DNA of 64,000 nt from the NCBI RefSeq assembly GCF_003591515.1, contig NZ_QZCG01000014.1, positions 62,001-126,000 of the forward strand, written 5' to 3'. Positions 1 through 8,889 of this stretch are shown here, piece after piece. This DNA is from Paracoccus onubensis (lineage in GTDB: Bacteria; Pseudomonadota; Alphaproteobacteria; Rhodobacterales; Rhodobacteraceae). Position numbers and translations under genes: made by a program. Under the pieces are notes generated by a model. The model searched no databases. It saw only the letters and a program-made list of their open reading frames with translations, and was not told where the DNA came from. How positions within the stretch are numbered: the stretch's first letter is position 1; each line of letters begins with the position of its first letter.

Positions 1-388
1 CCTGAGCTCGGGCTATTACATCGAGCCGACGGTCCTGAAGGGCAATAACAAGATGCGGGTTTTCCAGGAGGAAATCTTCGGCCCGGTCGTGTCGGTAACC
101 ACCTTCAAGGATCACGAAGAGGCGCTCTCCATCGCCAATGATACGCTTTACGGACTCGGTTCCGGCGTCTGGAGCCGGGATGCCAATACCTGCTATCGCT
201 TTGGCCGCGCGATCAAGGCGGGCCGCGTCTGGACCAATTGCTATCACGCCTATCCCGCACATGCGGCCTTCGGCGGCTACAAGCAGTCGGGTATCGGGCG
301 GGAAACGCACAAGATGATGCTGGATCACTATCAGCAGACCAAGAACATGCTGGTCAGCTACAGCCCGAAGAAACTGGGCTTCTTCTGA
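1..388 (+). CDS. Aldehyde dehydrogenase, C-terminal part (5' end outside window)
   Basis: The reading frame is open from base 2 and ends at TGA 386-388, giving about 128 residues. It matches the C-terminal third of NAD-dependent aldehyde dehydrogenases of the AcoD/ExaC type: GYYIEPTV near the start, then QEEIFGPVV, and GGYKQSGIGRE before the C-terminal oligomerisation strand. The catalytic Cys and the NAD-binding part lie upstream of the window. The family oxidises acetaldehyde and other short aldehydes to acids in the cytoplasm. The DUF779 gene that follows is the usual neighbour of this subgroup, which supports the assignment. The family is certain; the substrate is inferred from the subgroup. 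Confidence 0.93.
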   Translation, partial: LSSGYYIEPTVLKGNNKMRVFQEEIFGPVVSVTTFKDHEEALSIANDTLYGLGSGVWSRDANTCYRFGRAIKAGRVWTNCYHAYPAHAAFGGYKQSGIGRETHKMMLDHYQQTKNMLVSYSPKKLGFF

Positions 389-396
389 GAACCATA

Positions 397-485
397 GCGG
401 GGGCTTGCGCAGCCCCCGCACCCCCTGCGAGGTATTTGTGCAAAGAAGAAGAAAAACGGCGGGCTTCTTCTTTGCATAAATACCT
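397..485. repeat. Dispersed hairpin repeat, copy A
   Basis: Two hairpins lie between the aldehyde dehydrogenase and DUF779 genes. The first has perfect 9-bp arms (397-405 GCGGGGGCT, 411-419 AGCCCCCGC) and a 5-nt loop. The second pairs 430-450 with 465-485, matching at 20 of 21 positions, and each arm is one copy of the AGGTATTT-N-GCAAAGAAG core seen once in the other copies. This is the only copy with the core in both orientations and the only one between co-directional genes. It could reduce readthrough into the downstream gene or protect the upstream 3' end. Confidence 0.8.
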
Positions 486-534
486 GAAAATCCTGTTCGC
501 ACCGGCGAACGGAGCGTGGAGAAGGAGGCGCAAG

Positions 535-864
535 ATGTCCACAGTCACTGCCACATCCGAGGCGCTTCAGCTGATTGATGAGATCGTGGCGGATCACGGC
601 CCGGTGCTGTTTCATCAGTCCGGAGGCTGCTGCGACGGGTCTTCCCCGATGTGTTATCCGCAGGATGAATTCAAGGTCAGCGAACGCGATGTGAAACTGG
701 GCGAAATCGGAGGGGCGCCATTCTATATCTCGGCCAGCCAGTACGAGGCATGGAAACATACCGATCTGATCATCGATGTCGTGCCCGGGCGGGGAGGAAT
801 GTTCAGCCTGGATAACGGACGCGAGAAACGGTTCCTTACCCGATCGGAAATCTGCTCGATCTGA
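535..864 (+). CDS. DUF779 family protein, aldehyde dehydrogenase partner
   Basis: A 109-residue cytoplasmic protein with no signal peptide or membrane segment. The start ATG at 535 has a good Shine-Dalgarno (GGAGG at about 523-527). The Cys-rich stretch GGCCDGSSPMC at residues 30-40 (Cys32, Cys33, Cys40) is the hallmark of DUF779, a small family almost always encoded beside AcoD/ExaC-type aldehyde dehydrogenases. Its biochemical role is not established; the cysteines suggest metal or redox chemistry, which is inference. It lies 146 bp downstream of the dehydrogenase, separated by repeat copy A, so it may be co-transcribed with attenuation. Confidence 0.88.
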   Translation: MSTVTATSEALQLIDEIVADHGPVLFHQSGGCCDGSSPMCYPQDEFKVSERDVKLGEIGGAPFYISASQYEAWKHTDLIIDVVPGRGGMFSLDNGREKRFLTRSEICSI

Positions 865-923
865 ATGATTGTGATGGCGTCGGGTTATGCCTATAAGCGG
901 AACGTTCCAACGGAGGTCCGGGC

Positions 924-1841
924 ATGGCGCATAATGTATTTATCGACGGCGAAGCCGGCACGACGGGTTTGCAGATCCGCGAAAGGCTGGAAGCGCGCAA
1001 TGATATTCGCCTGATCCAGATCGACCCGGCGCGCCGGAAGGACCCCGATGCGCGGCGCGAAGCCTTTGCCGCGGCAGATGTGGCGATTCTGTGCCTGCCG
1101 GACGATGCGGCGCGCGAAGCCGTCAGGCTGTGCTCTGATCTGGATACACGGCTGATCGACGCGTCGACCGCTCACCGGGTGGATCCCGACTGGGAGTTCG
1201 GCTTTCCCGAGCTGGCTCCCGGGAACCGCACGCGGATCGCACAGGCCCGTTTGGTCAGCAATCCCGGTTGCTATTCCACCGGCTCGATCGCGATCATCGC
1301 GCCGCTGGTCGCGGCAGGATTGATCCCGGCGGACGAAGCGGTCTCGATCAACGCCGTTTCGGGATATACCGGCGGCGGCAAAAGCCTGATCGCGGAATAT
1401 GAGCGCGGCGAGGCTCCGGCGCATTTCGTTTATGGGCTGACGCAGGGCCACAAGCATCTTCCGGAGATCATGCGTTGGGGCGGGCTGACTGTGCAGCCGG
1501 TCTTTGCGCCTTCGGTCGGGAATTTCGCGCAGGGCATGGCCGTGCAGCTTCCGCTGCATCTGGACGACCGGCGCAGCATGGCGGATCTGCATGATGCGCT
1601 TGCCGGTCATTATGAAAGCGCGCAGTTCGTAAAAGTTCTGCCGATGGACGAGAGCCGTGCGAGGATTGTGCCGACCGAGCTCAACGACACGAACCTGATG
1701 CATATTTCGATTCAGGGAAATCGCGACGCGGGCTGCGCGACCATCGTGGCGGTTCTGGACAATCTGGGCAAGGGAGCATCGGGCGCATCGGTGCAGAACC
1801 TGAATATCATGCTGGGGCTGGACGAGGCGACCGGGCTCTGA
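924..1841 (+). CDS. argC: N-acetyl-gamma-glutamyl-phosphate reductase (short type)
   Basis: A 305-residue NADP-dependent reductase of arginine biosynthesis. It converts N-acetyl-glutamyl-5-phosphate to the semialdehyde in the cytoplasm. The nucleotide loop GEAGTTG is at residues 9-15 and the active-site Cys is Cys116 in SNPGCYSTG. The length (about 305 rather than 345) and the IDGEAGTTG start place it in the type 2, short ArgC family. GGAGG lies just upstream of the ATG. No other arg gene is adjacent, so it appears to be a single-gene unit. Confidence 0.93.
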   Translation: MAHNVFIDGEAGTTGLQIRERLEARNDIRLIQIDPARRKDPDARREAFAAADVAILCLPDDAAREAVRLCSDLDTRLIDASTAHRVDPDWEFGFPELAPGNRTRIAQARLVSNPGCYSTGSIAIIAPLVAAGLIPADEAVSINAVSGYTGGGKSLIAEYERGEAPAHFVYGLTQGHKHLPEIMRWGGLTVQPVFAPSVGNFAQGMAVQLPLHLDDRRSMADLHDALAGHYESAQFVKVLPMDESRARIVPTELNDTNLMHISIQGNRDAGCATIVAVLDNLGKGASGASVQNLNIMLGLDEATGL

Positions 1842-2086
1842 GCAGCAAGCCCGGGGTGGCGCGAAACCTATCGATGTGACGCGATAACTGCCTGAGCCGG
1901 TTGTTCCCGGATTTCGTGACGGGCAGGCGGGGAAGCGTCGCAAGCCGATGACGCGGGTATCGATCCGTGAAATCCCTATAGGGGCGTCATCGCCGCAATA
2001 TGATTCCACGCAAATGATGGAAGCCCTTCCGGGATGTGATTCATGATGATATGGCAACGAAATATCGCTTATGGTGAAGGTGACGA

Positions 2087-2992
2087 ATGACCAGTTCGCA
2101 CGGTCGGGGCGGCTCTGCCTGGAACCTTCAGGGCGCGATGTTCATGATCCTGGCGATGGGCTGCTTTGCCCTTGAGGATGCGTTCCTGAAACAGGCGGCG
2201 GCAAGCCTGCCGATAGGTCAGGTGCTGCTCTCCTTCGGCATCCTTGGATTTCTGACTTTTTCCGCCCTTGCCATGCGGGTGGGTGAAAGGCCGCTGTCGA
2301 GAACCATGTTATCGCCGGTGATGTTGTGGCGCTCGGCATTCGAGGTAACGGGGCGGCTTTTCTTCATGTTGGCCATCGCCCTTACCCCTCTTTCCACCGC
2401 CTCGGCCATTCTTCAGGCGGCGCCACTGGTCGTCATTGCGGGGGCGGGCGCCTTTTTTGGCGAAAAGGTAAGTCTTCGGCGCTGGCTTTCGGTGTTTGTC
2501 GGCTTTGCCGGAGTCGTGATGATCCTGCGTCCCGGAACCGATGGGTTCAGCCTTTTGTCGCTGCTTGCAGTGATCGCGACACTGGGCTTTGCGGGCCGGG
2601 ATCTTGCGACCAGAGCCGCACCGCAATCGATGTCCCATCGTCAGCTTGGTGTCGCGGGGTTTCTGATGCTCATCATTTCCGGGATGATCGCCCTGCCCTT
2701 CGGTTCCTGGCCCGAATGGCCGTCTGCCAAGGCAACCACATGTCTGTTTGCGGCCGCGACCGCGGGCGTGGTTGCTTATACGGCACTGACCATCGCCATG
2801 CGCACAGGCGAGATCGCCGCGGTGACGCCATTCAGATATACGCGATTGGTCTTTGCCATGATCGCGGGAATCCTGCTCTTCCAGGAGCAGCCCGATCTTT
2901 GGACCATCCTTGGCTCGGGAATCGTGATCGTCTCTGGATTATTCGCATTGATGCCGCCGCGCCGGGGCCCCAACCCGGGTCGGGAAAGATAA
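2087..2992 (+). CDS. EamA/DMT-family membrane transporter
   Basis: A 301-residue inner-membrane protein with about ten hydrophobic segments arranged as two EamA repeats (roughly residues 15-145 and 155-290). This is the normal layout of drug/metabolite transporters such as RhaT/YdcZ-like exporters. An internal motif around ALTPLSTASAILQAAPL is typical of the first repeat. The substrate cannot be read from the sequence. The 245 bp upstream hold no gene and no strong motif. The gene is convergent with the small lipoprotein gene downstream. Confidence 0.85.
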   Translation: MTSSHGRGGSAWNLQGAMFMILAMGCFALEDAFLKQAAASLPIGQVLLSFGILGFLTFSALAMRVGERPLSRTMLSPVMLWRSAFEVTGRLFFMLAIALTPLSTASAILQAAPLVVIAGAGAFFGEKVSLRRWLSVFVGFAGVVMILRPGTDGFSLLSLLAVIATLGFAGRDLATRAAPQSMSHRQLGVAGFLMLIISGMIALPFGSWPEWPSAKATTCLFAAATAGVVAYTALTIAMRTGEIAAVTPFRYTRLVFAMIAGILLFQEQPDLWTILGSGIVIVSGLFALMPPRRGPNPGRER

Positions 2993-3111
2993 TCCCCGGC
3001 GCGATGCTATCAAACTGATGCACTGACCGGTTAGTACGAACCGCTGCTTTTAAATGAGCGGTAGTTTTAAATAAGCCCTGCGAAATGTTGTCGGGCCGTC
3101 GGGCCGCAGCC

Positions 3112-3147
3112 AAAAAAAATCCGCCCCATTTACAAAACGGGGCGGAT
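3112..3147 (-). terminator. Rho-independent terminator of the small lipoprotein gene
   Basis: Perfect 9-bp arms (3119-3127 ATCCGCCCC and 3139-3147 GGGGCGGAT) with an 11-nt loop. On the minus strand the stem is followed by an unbroken run of eight T (the A run at 3112-3119). It lies about 30 bp after the minus-strand stop codon at 3176. Confidence 0.9.
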
Positions 3148-3175
3148 CCGGATTTCAGACGGTTTCGATGTCCGA

Positions 3176-3418
3176 TTACATTGCCTTTTCTTTTTGGCCT
3201 TCTTGCAAACAATATGCATCGGCAGTTTTCACAGACATGTTTTCCGGGCGATCGATCGAGCGATCCCATCTGACGATGTCTTTCGTGTACAATTGGCAAA
3301 CAACCTGACCCTGCGGCGTATCAACCGTTACCGGAGTCGATTCATATTGCTTAGGATCCAAGGAACAGGCAGCAAGCGTTGCGATTCCGACGGTGACAAA
3401 AGCGAGCTTCTTCAACAT
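3176..3418 (-). CDS. Small predicted lipoprotein
   Basis: An 80-residue protein. The start at 3418 is chosen because GAGGGG precedes it and it opens a classic lipoprotein signal (MLKKLAFVTVGIATLAAC). The lipobox LAAC puts the lipidated Cys at residue 18, so the mature protein is about 63 residues and should be membrane-anchored in the periplasm. Two further Cys could form a disulfide. No family was recognised. It is a monocistronic unit with a strong terminator at 3112-3147. Confidence 0.8.
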   Translation of the reverse strand: MLKKLAFVTVGIATLAACSLDPKQYESTPVTVDTPQGQVVCQLYTKDIVRWDRSIDRPENMSVKTADAYCLQEGQKEKAM

Positions 3419-3806
3419 AAAATACCCCTCGTAAAAGTGGTTGAATACCACTACGTTTAGATCGCCTGAGTCAAGTATTATCCGATGCTGTCAGGTACTT
3501 TCTGATTTAACAGTTAATGCAGGTTGTGCAGAATTTTCTGCTTTCGCTCAAAGGTTTCTTCCCAACCGAAATCAAACTGCGCGGGCTCCGAATGCTGCGT
3601 GCCGGGTATCCGGGCAGTCTTACCCCGGGCGAATTATTTCTCCGGCCGGTACGCTGGATATCGGCGATATGCCGGGTCGCTTCTTCCATGCCGGCCTCCC
3701 TGCCCCTAAGATCACGGTCATGCTGACGGCTCTGAACCGTCGGGCGCCTGCCCGCCAGGGCTCGCAATTGCCTGATATGGGGCCGAAAGCTGGAAGGATC
3801 GCGGGA
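3419..3806. other. Intergenic region between the lipoprotein and LysR genes
   Basis: These 388 bp separate two divergent genes. A 6-bp palindrome with a 5-nt loop (AGTGGT 3436-3441, ACCACT 3447-3452) lies just upstream of the lipoprotein start. A TTGACT hexamer on the minus strand at about 3470-3475 could be a -35 element, but the -10 match is poor. The LysR-proximal part is GC-rich with no clear gene or motif, apart from the GGAAGGA ribosome site at about 3792-3798. Confidence 0.4.
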
Positions 3807-4712
3807 ATGTCACGCTTCAAACTGAATATCAAGCATATAGAGGCTTTTGTCGAAGTCGCCGATCTGGGCACTTTCCGCCGCGCCGCCGAGCGTTTGCACA
3901 CGACGCAACCCAGTATCTCGAACCGCATCGCCCAGCTCGAAGGATATATCGGGCAGCGGCTGATGGAACGCGACGCCGGTTCGGTACGCCTGACCCCGCG
4001 AGGAGAGGCATTGCTGAACCCGGCGCGGGCGATCCTTGAAGCGGCGGATGCATTTTTGGCGGCAGTCGATGACGATACCCGCTTCGAGGGAATGCTGCGC
4101 CTTGGCGTCAGCGAGTTGATCGCACATACATGGCTGTCCCGGTTCCTGATGGAAATGCGGGAACGCTTTCCCGGTATCGATATCGACCTGACTGTCGACA
4201 TGAGCGCGAATCTCAGCAAGGCGCTGTTCGACAGGTCGCTGGATCTGACGATCCAGAATGCACCTTTCGACCGGTTGGCCGGAGGAACCGTGCAGCTGGG
4301 AAGAAGCGCGCATTGCTGGGTCGCGGCGCCTGGCCTGCGTCTGGGCGGCAGGCCCATCTCGGCACGGGAACTCGCCGCGCAGCCGATATTGGCCCATGCG
4401 CGGACGTCGCAGGCCTATAAGCAGATAGGTGATCATTTCCGCAATCAGGGCTTGAGGCTGCGGTTGATGTCCTTGTCTTACATGGGGACCTGTCTGCAAA
4501 TGGCGTTGAACGGGCTGGGTGTCGCATGCCTGCCTGTCGCGATGCTGGAGGATGTGTTGACCAAAGGGAAACTGGTGCGTGTCGATTACCCGTGGATCCC
4601 CGATGATCTGGTGTTCTCGGCCCGCTACCTTCTGGATCCCGCGCCGACATGGCTGAAGGAAGCGGTTCAGATCGCGCAGCGCATTTTCCCACCCGAAAGC
4701 GGCACAGGATAA
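3807..4712 (+). CDS. LysR-family transcriptional regulator of the hyu-TRAP genes
   Basis: A 301-residue LysR regulator. The start at 3807 is chosen over upstream in-frame codons because GGAAGGA sits at the right distance and the helix-turn-helix begins at once (FRRAAERLHTTQPSISNRI, about residues 21-39). The effector-binding domain follows from about residue 90. It lies 90 bp upstream of hyuA on the same strand, rather than divergent as is common. The hydantoinase and TRAP genes are therefore its likely targets, by position only. The inducer is probably the substrate or product of that pathway. Confidence 0.88.
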   Translation: MSRFKLNIKHIEAFVEVADLGTFRRAAERLHTTQPSISNRIAQLEGYIGQRLMERDAGSVRLTPRGEALLNPARAILEAADAFLAAVDDDTRFEGMLRLGVSELIAHTWLSRFLMEMRERFPGIDIDLTVDMSANLSKALFDRSLDLTIQNAPFDRLAGGTVQLGRSAHCWVAAPGLRLGGRPISARELAAQPILAHARTSQAYKQIGDHFRNQGLRLRLMSLSYMGTCLQMALNGLGVACLPVAMLEDVLTKGKLVRVDYPWIPDDLVFSARYLLDPAPTWLKEAVQIAQRIFPPESGTG

Positions 4713-4714
4713 CA

Positions 4715-4724
4715 TATTCGAATA
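4715..4724. promoter_or_regulatory. AT-rich palindrome upstream of hyuA, possible LysR-type operator
   Basis: TATTCGAATA is a perfect 10-bp palindrome directly after the LysR stop codon, inside an AT-rich block (about 4711-4770) that contrasts with the GC-rich surroundings. Its position about 80 bp upstream of the hyuA ATG suits a regulator site for the hydantoinase-TRAP genes. No experimental match is known to me. Confidence 0.35.
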
Positions 4725-4802
4725 GTATTTATCAGAATAAAGAATTTTTTCATTATACTTCTTCTGCCCTAAGCTCGCTGAACAGCTGACAACGAGGAAG
4801 CG

Positions 4803-6920
4803 ATGACGAAAACTGTGACACGTCTTGGCGTCGATATCGGCGGCACCTTTACCGATGTGGTGCTGGAGATCGGCCCGGAGCGGCATTCGACCAAGGTGCT
4901 GACCACCTATGCCGCCCCGGAAGACGCGATCGTCGAGGGGATGCATCGCGTCTGCGCCAAGGCCGGAATCGCGCCCAACCGGATCAGGCAGATCATTCAC
5001 GGAACAACCTTGGCCACCAACGCCCTGATCGAGCGGCGCGGCGCCAAGACCGCCCTGATCACGACCAAGGGCTTCCGCGACGTGATCGAAATGCGGACCG
5101 AAAGCCGGTTCGAGCAATATGACCTGAACCTTGTCCTTCCCGAGCCTCTGCTGCCCCGCAACCGCCGCCATGTCGTGACCGAGCGTCTGGATGCAGACGG
5201 CAATGTGCTGATCCCGCTGGACGAGGCCGAGGTCGAGGCGCTTGCCGATGATCTTGCCGCCGCAGGCTATGAAAGCATCGCGGTCGGCTTGCTGCATTCC
5301 TATGTAAATGACGCGCATGAACGCCGGATCGCGGAAATCCTGTCGCGTAAGCTGCCGGATGCGATGATTTCGATCTCGTCCGAGGTCTCGCCCCAGATGC
5401 GCGAATATGAACGCTTCAACACCACCATCGCGAATGCCTATATCAAGCCGCTGATGAAATCCTATCTGACCCGGCTGGCGCAGCGCCTGCGGGATGAAGG
5501 CGCGGATTGCCCGGTTTTCCTGATGCATTCGGGCGGCGGTATCATCGACATCGCCACAGCGGCCGAATTCCCGGTGCGGCTGGTGGAATCCGGTCCGGCA
5601 GGCGGCGCGGTATTCGCCGCCGATATCGCCGCGCGGCACGGGCTGGATAAGGTGCTGAGTTTCGATATGGGCGGAACCACCGCCAAGATCTGCCTGATTC
5701 AGAAGCAGGTCCCGAAAACCGCGCGGGTTTTCGAGGTGGCGCGAAGCTATCGCTTCAAGAAAGGCTCGGGCATGCCGATTTCAATCCCGGTGATCGACAT
5801 GGTCGAGATCGGCGCGGGCGGCGGCTCGCTTGCGCATGTCGATGCGCTCAACCAGATCCGTGTCGGTCCGGAAAGCGCCGGATCGGAACCCGGTCCCGCC
5901 TGCTATGGGCGGGGAGGCATGCGTCCCGCGGTGACCGATGCGGATCTGGTGCTGGGCAAACTGGATCCGGCCAATTTCGCCGCCGGAACCATCCCTCTAT
6001 ATCCCGACAAATCCGCCGGCGCATTAACTGAAACGCTGGGCAAGCCCCTGTCAATGGATGTGACCGAGGCGGCATGGGGGCTGGCCGAGGTGGTGGACGA
6101 GAACATGGCCAATGCCGCCCGCGTTCATGCCGTCGAGAATGGCGAGGATATCAGCGAATACACGATGATCGCATTCGGCGGCGCCGCGCCGCTTCACGCC
6201 GGACGGCTTTGCGAGAAGCTGGGGATTACACGCTGCCTCGTCCCGCAAGGGGCGGGCGTCGGCTCGGCTATCGGTTTCCTGCGCGCGCCCTTCAGCTTCG
6301 AGGCCAATCGTTCGGTCTTCATGAAGATGAACGGTTTCGATGCGACCGCGGTCAAACAGCTATTCGCCGAGATGGAAGAGGAAGCAAAAAGCTTTGTCCG
6401 CGGCTGCGATGCGAATGCCGAGATCAGAACCGAGCATAAAATCTACATGCGTTATTCCGGTCAGGGATGGGAAGTTCCCGTCCTGCTGGACCAAGCGGAT
6501 ATATCCTCGCCCGATCCGGAACGCTATCTGGCGCATTTTCAGGAAGAATACAGCAAACTCTTTGGCCGCCCGGTCGAGGGGCTGGGCGTGGAAATCACCG
6601 TCTGGGCCGTCAACGCCTTCACCGAGCCGGACATCTCGGATCCGGTCGAACCGGCCGCGGAGGGCGATGCGGCGCGGGTCAGCGGGCAACGCGATCTGTT
6701 CGATGCCGCGCGGGGGCAGATGCTCAAGGCCGGGGTGGTGCAGCGCGACGACCTTGCGCCCGGCCAGCATGTTACCGGCCCGGCAGTCATCACCGAGGAC
6801 GAGACGACGATTGTCCTGCCCTCCAGCCAGGAACTGATCGCGCAGCCGGATGGCTGTCTGGACATCCGGGTGAAGACAACCGCATCGCAACGCGACGAAA
6901 AAGGAGCCGCCAATGTCTAA
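4803..6920 (+). CDS. hyuA: Hydantoinase/oxoprolinase subunit A
   Basis: A 705-residue cytoplasmic protein with the actin-like ATP-binding start LGVDIGGTFTDVVLE (about residues 8-22) and HGTTLATNALIERRGAKT (about 67-84), typical of Hydant_A_N, followed by the Hydantoinase_A domain (FDMGGTTAK near residue 288). Family members use ATP to open cyclic amides such as 5-oxoproline, N-methylhydantoin or hydantoin, working with subunit B. It overlaps hyuB by 8 bp, so the two are translationally coupled. No racemase, carbamoylase or dihydropyrimidinase gene is nearby, so the substrate remains open. Confidence 0.9.
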   Translation: MTKTVTRLGVDIGGTFTDVVLEIGPERHSTKVLTTYAAPEDAIVEGMHRVCAKAGIAPNRIRQIIHGTTLATNALIERRGAKTALITTKGFRDVIEMRTESRFEQYDLNLVLPEPLLPRNRRHVVTERLDADGNVLIPLDEAEVEALADDLAAAGYESIAVGLLHSYVNDAHERRIAEILSRKLPDAMISISSEVSPQMREYERFNTTIANAYIKPLMKSYLTRLAQRLRDEGADCPVFLMHSGGGIIDIATAAEFPVRLVESGPAGGAVFAADIAARHGLDKVLSFDMGGTTAKICLIQKQVPKTARVFEVARSYRFKKGSGMPISIPVIDMVEIGAGGGSLAHVDALNQIRVGPESAGSEPGPACYGRGGMRPAVTDADLVLGKLDPANFAAGTIPLYPDKSAGALTETLGKPLSMDVTEAAWGLAEVVDENMANAARVHAVENGEDISEYTMIAFGGAAPLHAGRLCEKLGITRCLVPQGAGVGSAIGFLRAPFSFEANRSVFMKMNGFDATAVKQLFAEMEEEAKSFVRGCDANAEIRTEHKIYMRYSGQGWEVPVLLDQADISSPDPERYLAHFQEEYSKLFGRPVEGLGVEITVWAVNAFTEPDISDPVEPAAEGDAARVSGQRDLFDAARGQMLKAGVVQRDDLAPGQHVTGPAVITEDETTIVLPSSQELIAQPDGCLDIRVKTTASQRDEKGAANV

Positions 6921-8619
6921 GGTCGGAAAAGTCGCCAGTCAGGTGATGTGGAACCGCCTGATCTCGGTGGTCGAGGAACAGGCGCAGGCCCTGATCCGCA
7001 CCTCTTTCTCGACCAGTGTGCGAGAGGCCGGCGATCTGTCGGCGGGCGTCTATAACGAGGCGGGCGAGATGCTGGCGCAAGCCGTCACCGGAACGCCGGG
7101 CCATGTCAACGCCATGGCCGACGCCGTGGCGCATTTCATCCGCCGCATCGGCCGCGACAACATGTTCGAGGGTGACGTCTATATCACCAACGATCCGTGG
7201 GAAGGCACCGGCCATCTGCATGACATCACCGTGGTCTCGCCTTCCTTCCATCAAGGGCAACTGGTCGGCTTCTTCGCCTGCACCGCGCATGTCGTCGATA
7301 TCGGCGGGCGCGGCTTCGGAGCCGATGGAAACTCGGTCTATGAAGAAGGGCTATACCTGCCGGTCATGAAACTGATCGAGCGGGGCGAGGTCGATCAGAC
7401 CCTGATCCGCATCATCCGGGGCAATGTCCGCGCGCCCGACATGCTGGTCGGCGACATCTACGCGCTGGCCACCTGCAACGAGGTCGGGCATCGCCGCCTG
7501 ATCAACATGATGCAGGAATTCGGGCTGTCCGACCTGTCCGACATCTCGCGCTTCATCATGGAAAATTCCCGTCGCGCCACGCTTGAGCGGATCAATGCCC
7601 TGAAACCGGGCAAGGCGGCGGGACATATGCAGATCGACGGTTTCGACAAGCCGATCGATCTGCATGTCAGCCTGTCCATTGAAAAGGACCGGATCGTGGC
7701 CGATTGGGCTGGAACATCGGGCGTGGACAAGAAGGGCATCAATGTGCCGCTGGTCTATACCAAGGCCTATACCTGCTATGCCCTGAAATGCGCCATCGCG
7801 CCGGAAATCCCGAACAATGCCGCCTCGCTGGCGCCTTTCGAGATCACCGCCCCCGAAAACAGCATCGTGAACGCGCAGCATCCCGCGCCGGTCGCGCTGC
7901 GCCATATCATCGGGCATATGGTGCCGGATACGGTCTATGGCGCGCTTGACAAGCTGCTGCCCGAGACCGTCCATGCCGAAGGTGCAGGCAGCCTGTGCAA
8001 TTTTCAGGTCTCAACCCGCCCGCGCAGCGACGCGCCCGCGCCAAATGAAGCCTTGCGGGCAGAGGTACTGGCTTTCAATTCCGGCGGCGCGGGGGCGCGG
8101 CCCGGGCTTGACGGGCTGAACGCCACGGCCTTTCCATCGGGGGTGATGACCATGCCGGTCGAGGCGACCGAACAGGTCGGCCCGGTGATCTTCTGGCGCA
8201 AGGAATTGCGGCCCGATTCAGGCGGCGCGGGCCGGTTTCGCGGCGGTCTGGGTCAATATATCGAGCTCGGCGCACGCGAAGGCCACGAATTTGACTTTCA
8301 GGCGATGTTCGACCGCGTCGATCACCCCGCAAGGGGACGACGCGGCGGCGGATCGGGCGCGCCGATGACAATCGCGCAGGATGACGGCACTGCGATGCGC
8401 GGCAAGGGCAAGCAATTCGTGCCGCATGGCCGTAAGGTGATGATGGGCCTGCCCGGCGGCGCGGGCTATGGCGCCCCGGCCGAACGCGCGCCCGAACTGA
8501 TCCGCCGCGACCTTGCGCTTGGCTATATCACCGCCGATTTCGCCCGCGAACATTACGGGCTGAGCGATAGGGATATCGAGGAAGTCATATCGAAAGCGAA
8601 GCTGGGCGAGACCATCTGA
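6913..8619 (+). CDS. hyuB: Hydantoinase/oxoprolinase subunit B
   Basis: A 568-residue Hydantoinase_B protein covering the full family length. Recognisable stretches include VREAGDLSAGVYNE near the start, NDPWEGTGHLHDI at about residues 95-107 and FRGGLGQYIELGA in the C-terminal third. It forms the ATP-dependent cyclic amidohydrolase with HyuA. The start codon lies inside the end of hyuA. A TRAP transporter begins 270 bp downstream on the same strand, which suggests that the enzyme acts on the acid or cyclic amide that the transporter imports. Confidence 0.9.
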   Translation: MSKVGKVASQVMWNRLISVVEEQAQALIRTSFSTSVREAGDLSAGVYNEAGEMLAQAVTGTPGHVNAMADAVAHFIRRIGRDNMFEGDVYITNDPWEGTGHLHDITVVSPSFHQGQLVGFFACTAHVVDIGGRGFGADGNSVYEEGLYLPVMKLIERGEVDQTLIRIIRGNVRAPDMLVGDIYALATCNEVGHRRLINMMQEFGLSDLSDISRFIMENSRRATLERINALKPGKAAGHMQIDGFDKPIDLHVSLSIEKDRIVADWAGTSGVDKKGINVPLVYTKAYTCYALKCAIAPEIPNNAASLAPFEITAPENSIVNAQHPAPVALRHIIGHMVPDTVYGALDKLLPETVHAEGAGSLCNFQVSTRPRSDAPAPNEALRAEVLAFNSGGAGARPGLDGLNATAFPSGVMTMPVEATEQVGPVIFWRKELRPDSGGAGRFRGGLGQYIELGAREGHEFDFQAMFDRVDHPARGRRGGGSGAPMTIAQDDGTAMRGKGKQFVPHGRKVMMGLPGGAGYGAPAERAPELIRRDLALGYITADFAREHYGLSDRDIEEVISKAKLGETI

Positions 8620-8889
8620 CGGAAGCGCCCGGCCTGTTTACGCAACACCAAGGAAGGAGATATCGCGGCGGAACGGAGGCGGAATAGCGGATTTACAGCG
8701 AAACCGCCCTGCGCCCCGGCTCGCGCAAAGGCGTCCCCGCAGGCGGGTTATTGCACAGATTTGCAGCACAGAGGGTTCCGCCTTGTATGCAAGGCAAACC
8801 GGGGAAACAAATATTCCCGTAACCGCCTGACGCGCGTTAGACTTGACCGGAGCATATAACAATAATGCAATCCAACAGAGGAGAATATC

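Noticed and set aside
3810..5639. Long minus-strand frame across the LysR and hyuA genes
   Set aside because: Arg/Gln/His-rich antisense translation of GC-rich codons over two clear plus-strand genes.
8620..8889. Hidden gene between hyuB and dctP
   Set aside because: Available frames are short, antisense in character and lack ribosome sites; the region looks like a leader with a possible promoter.
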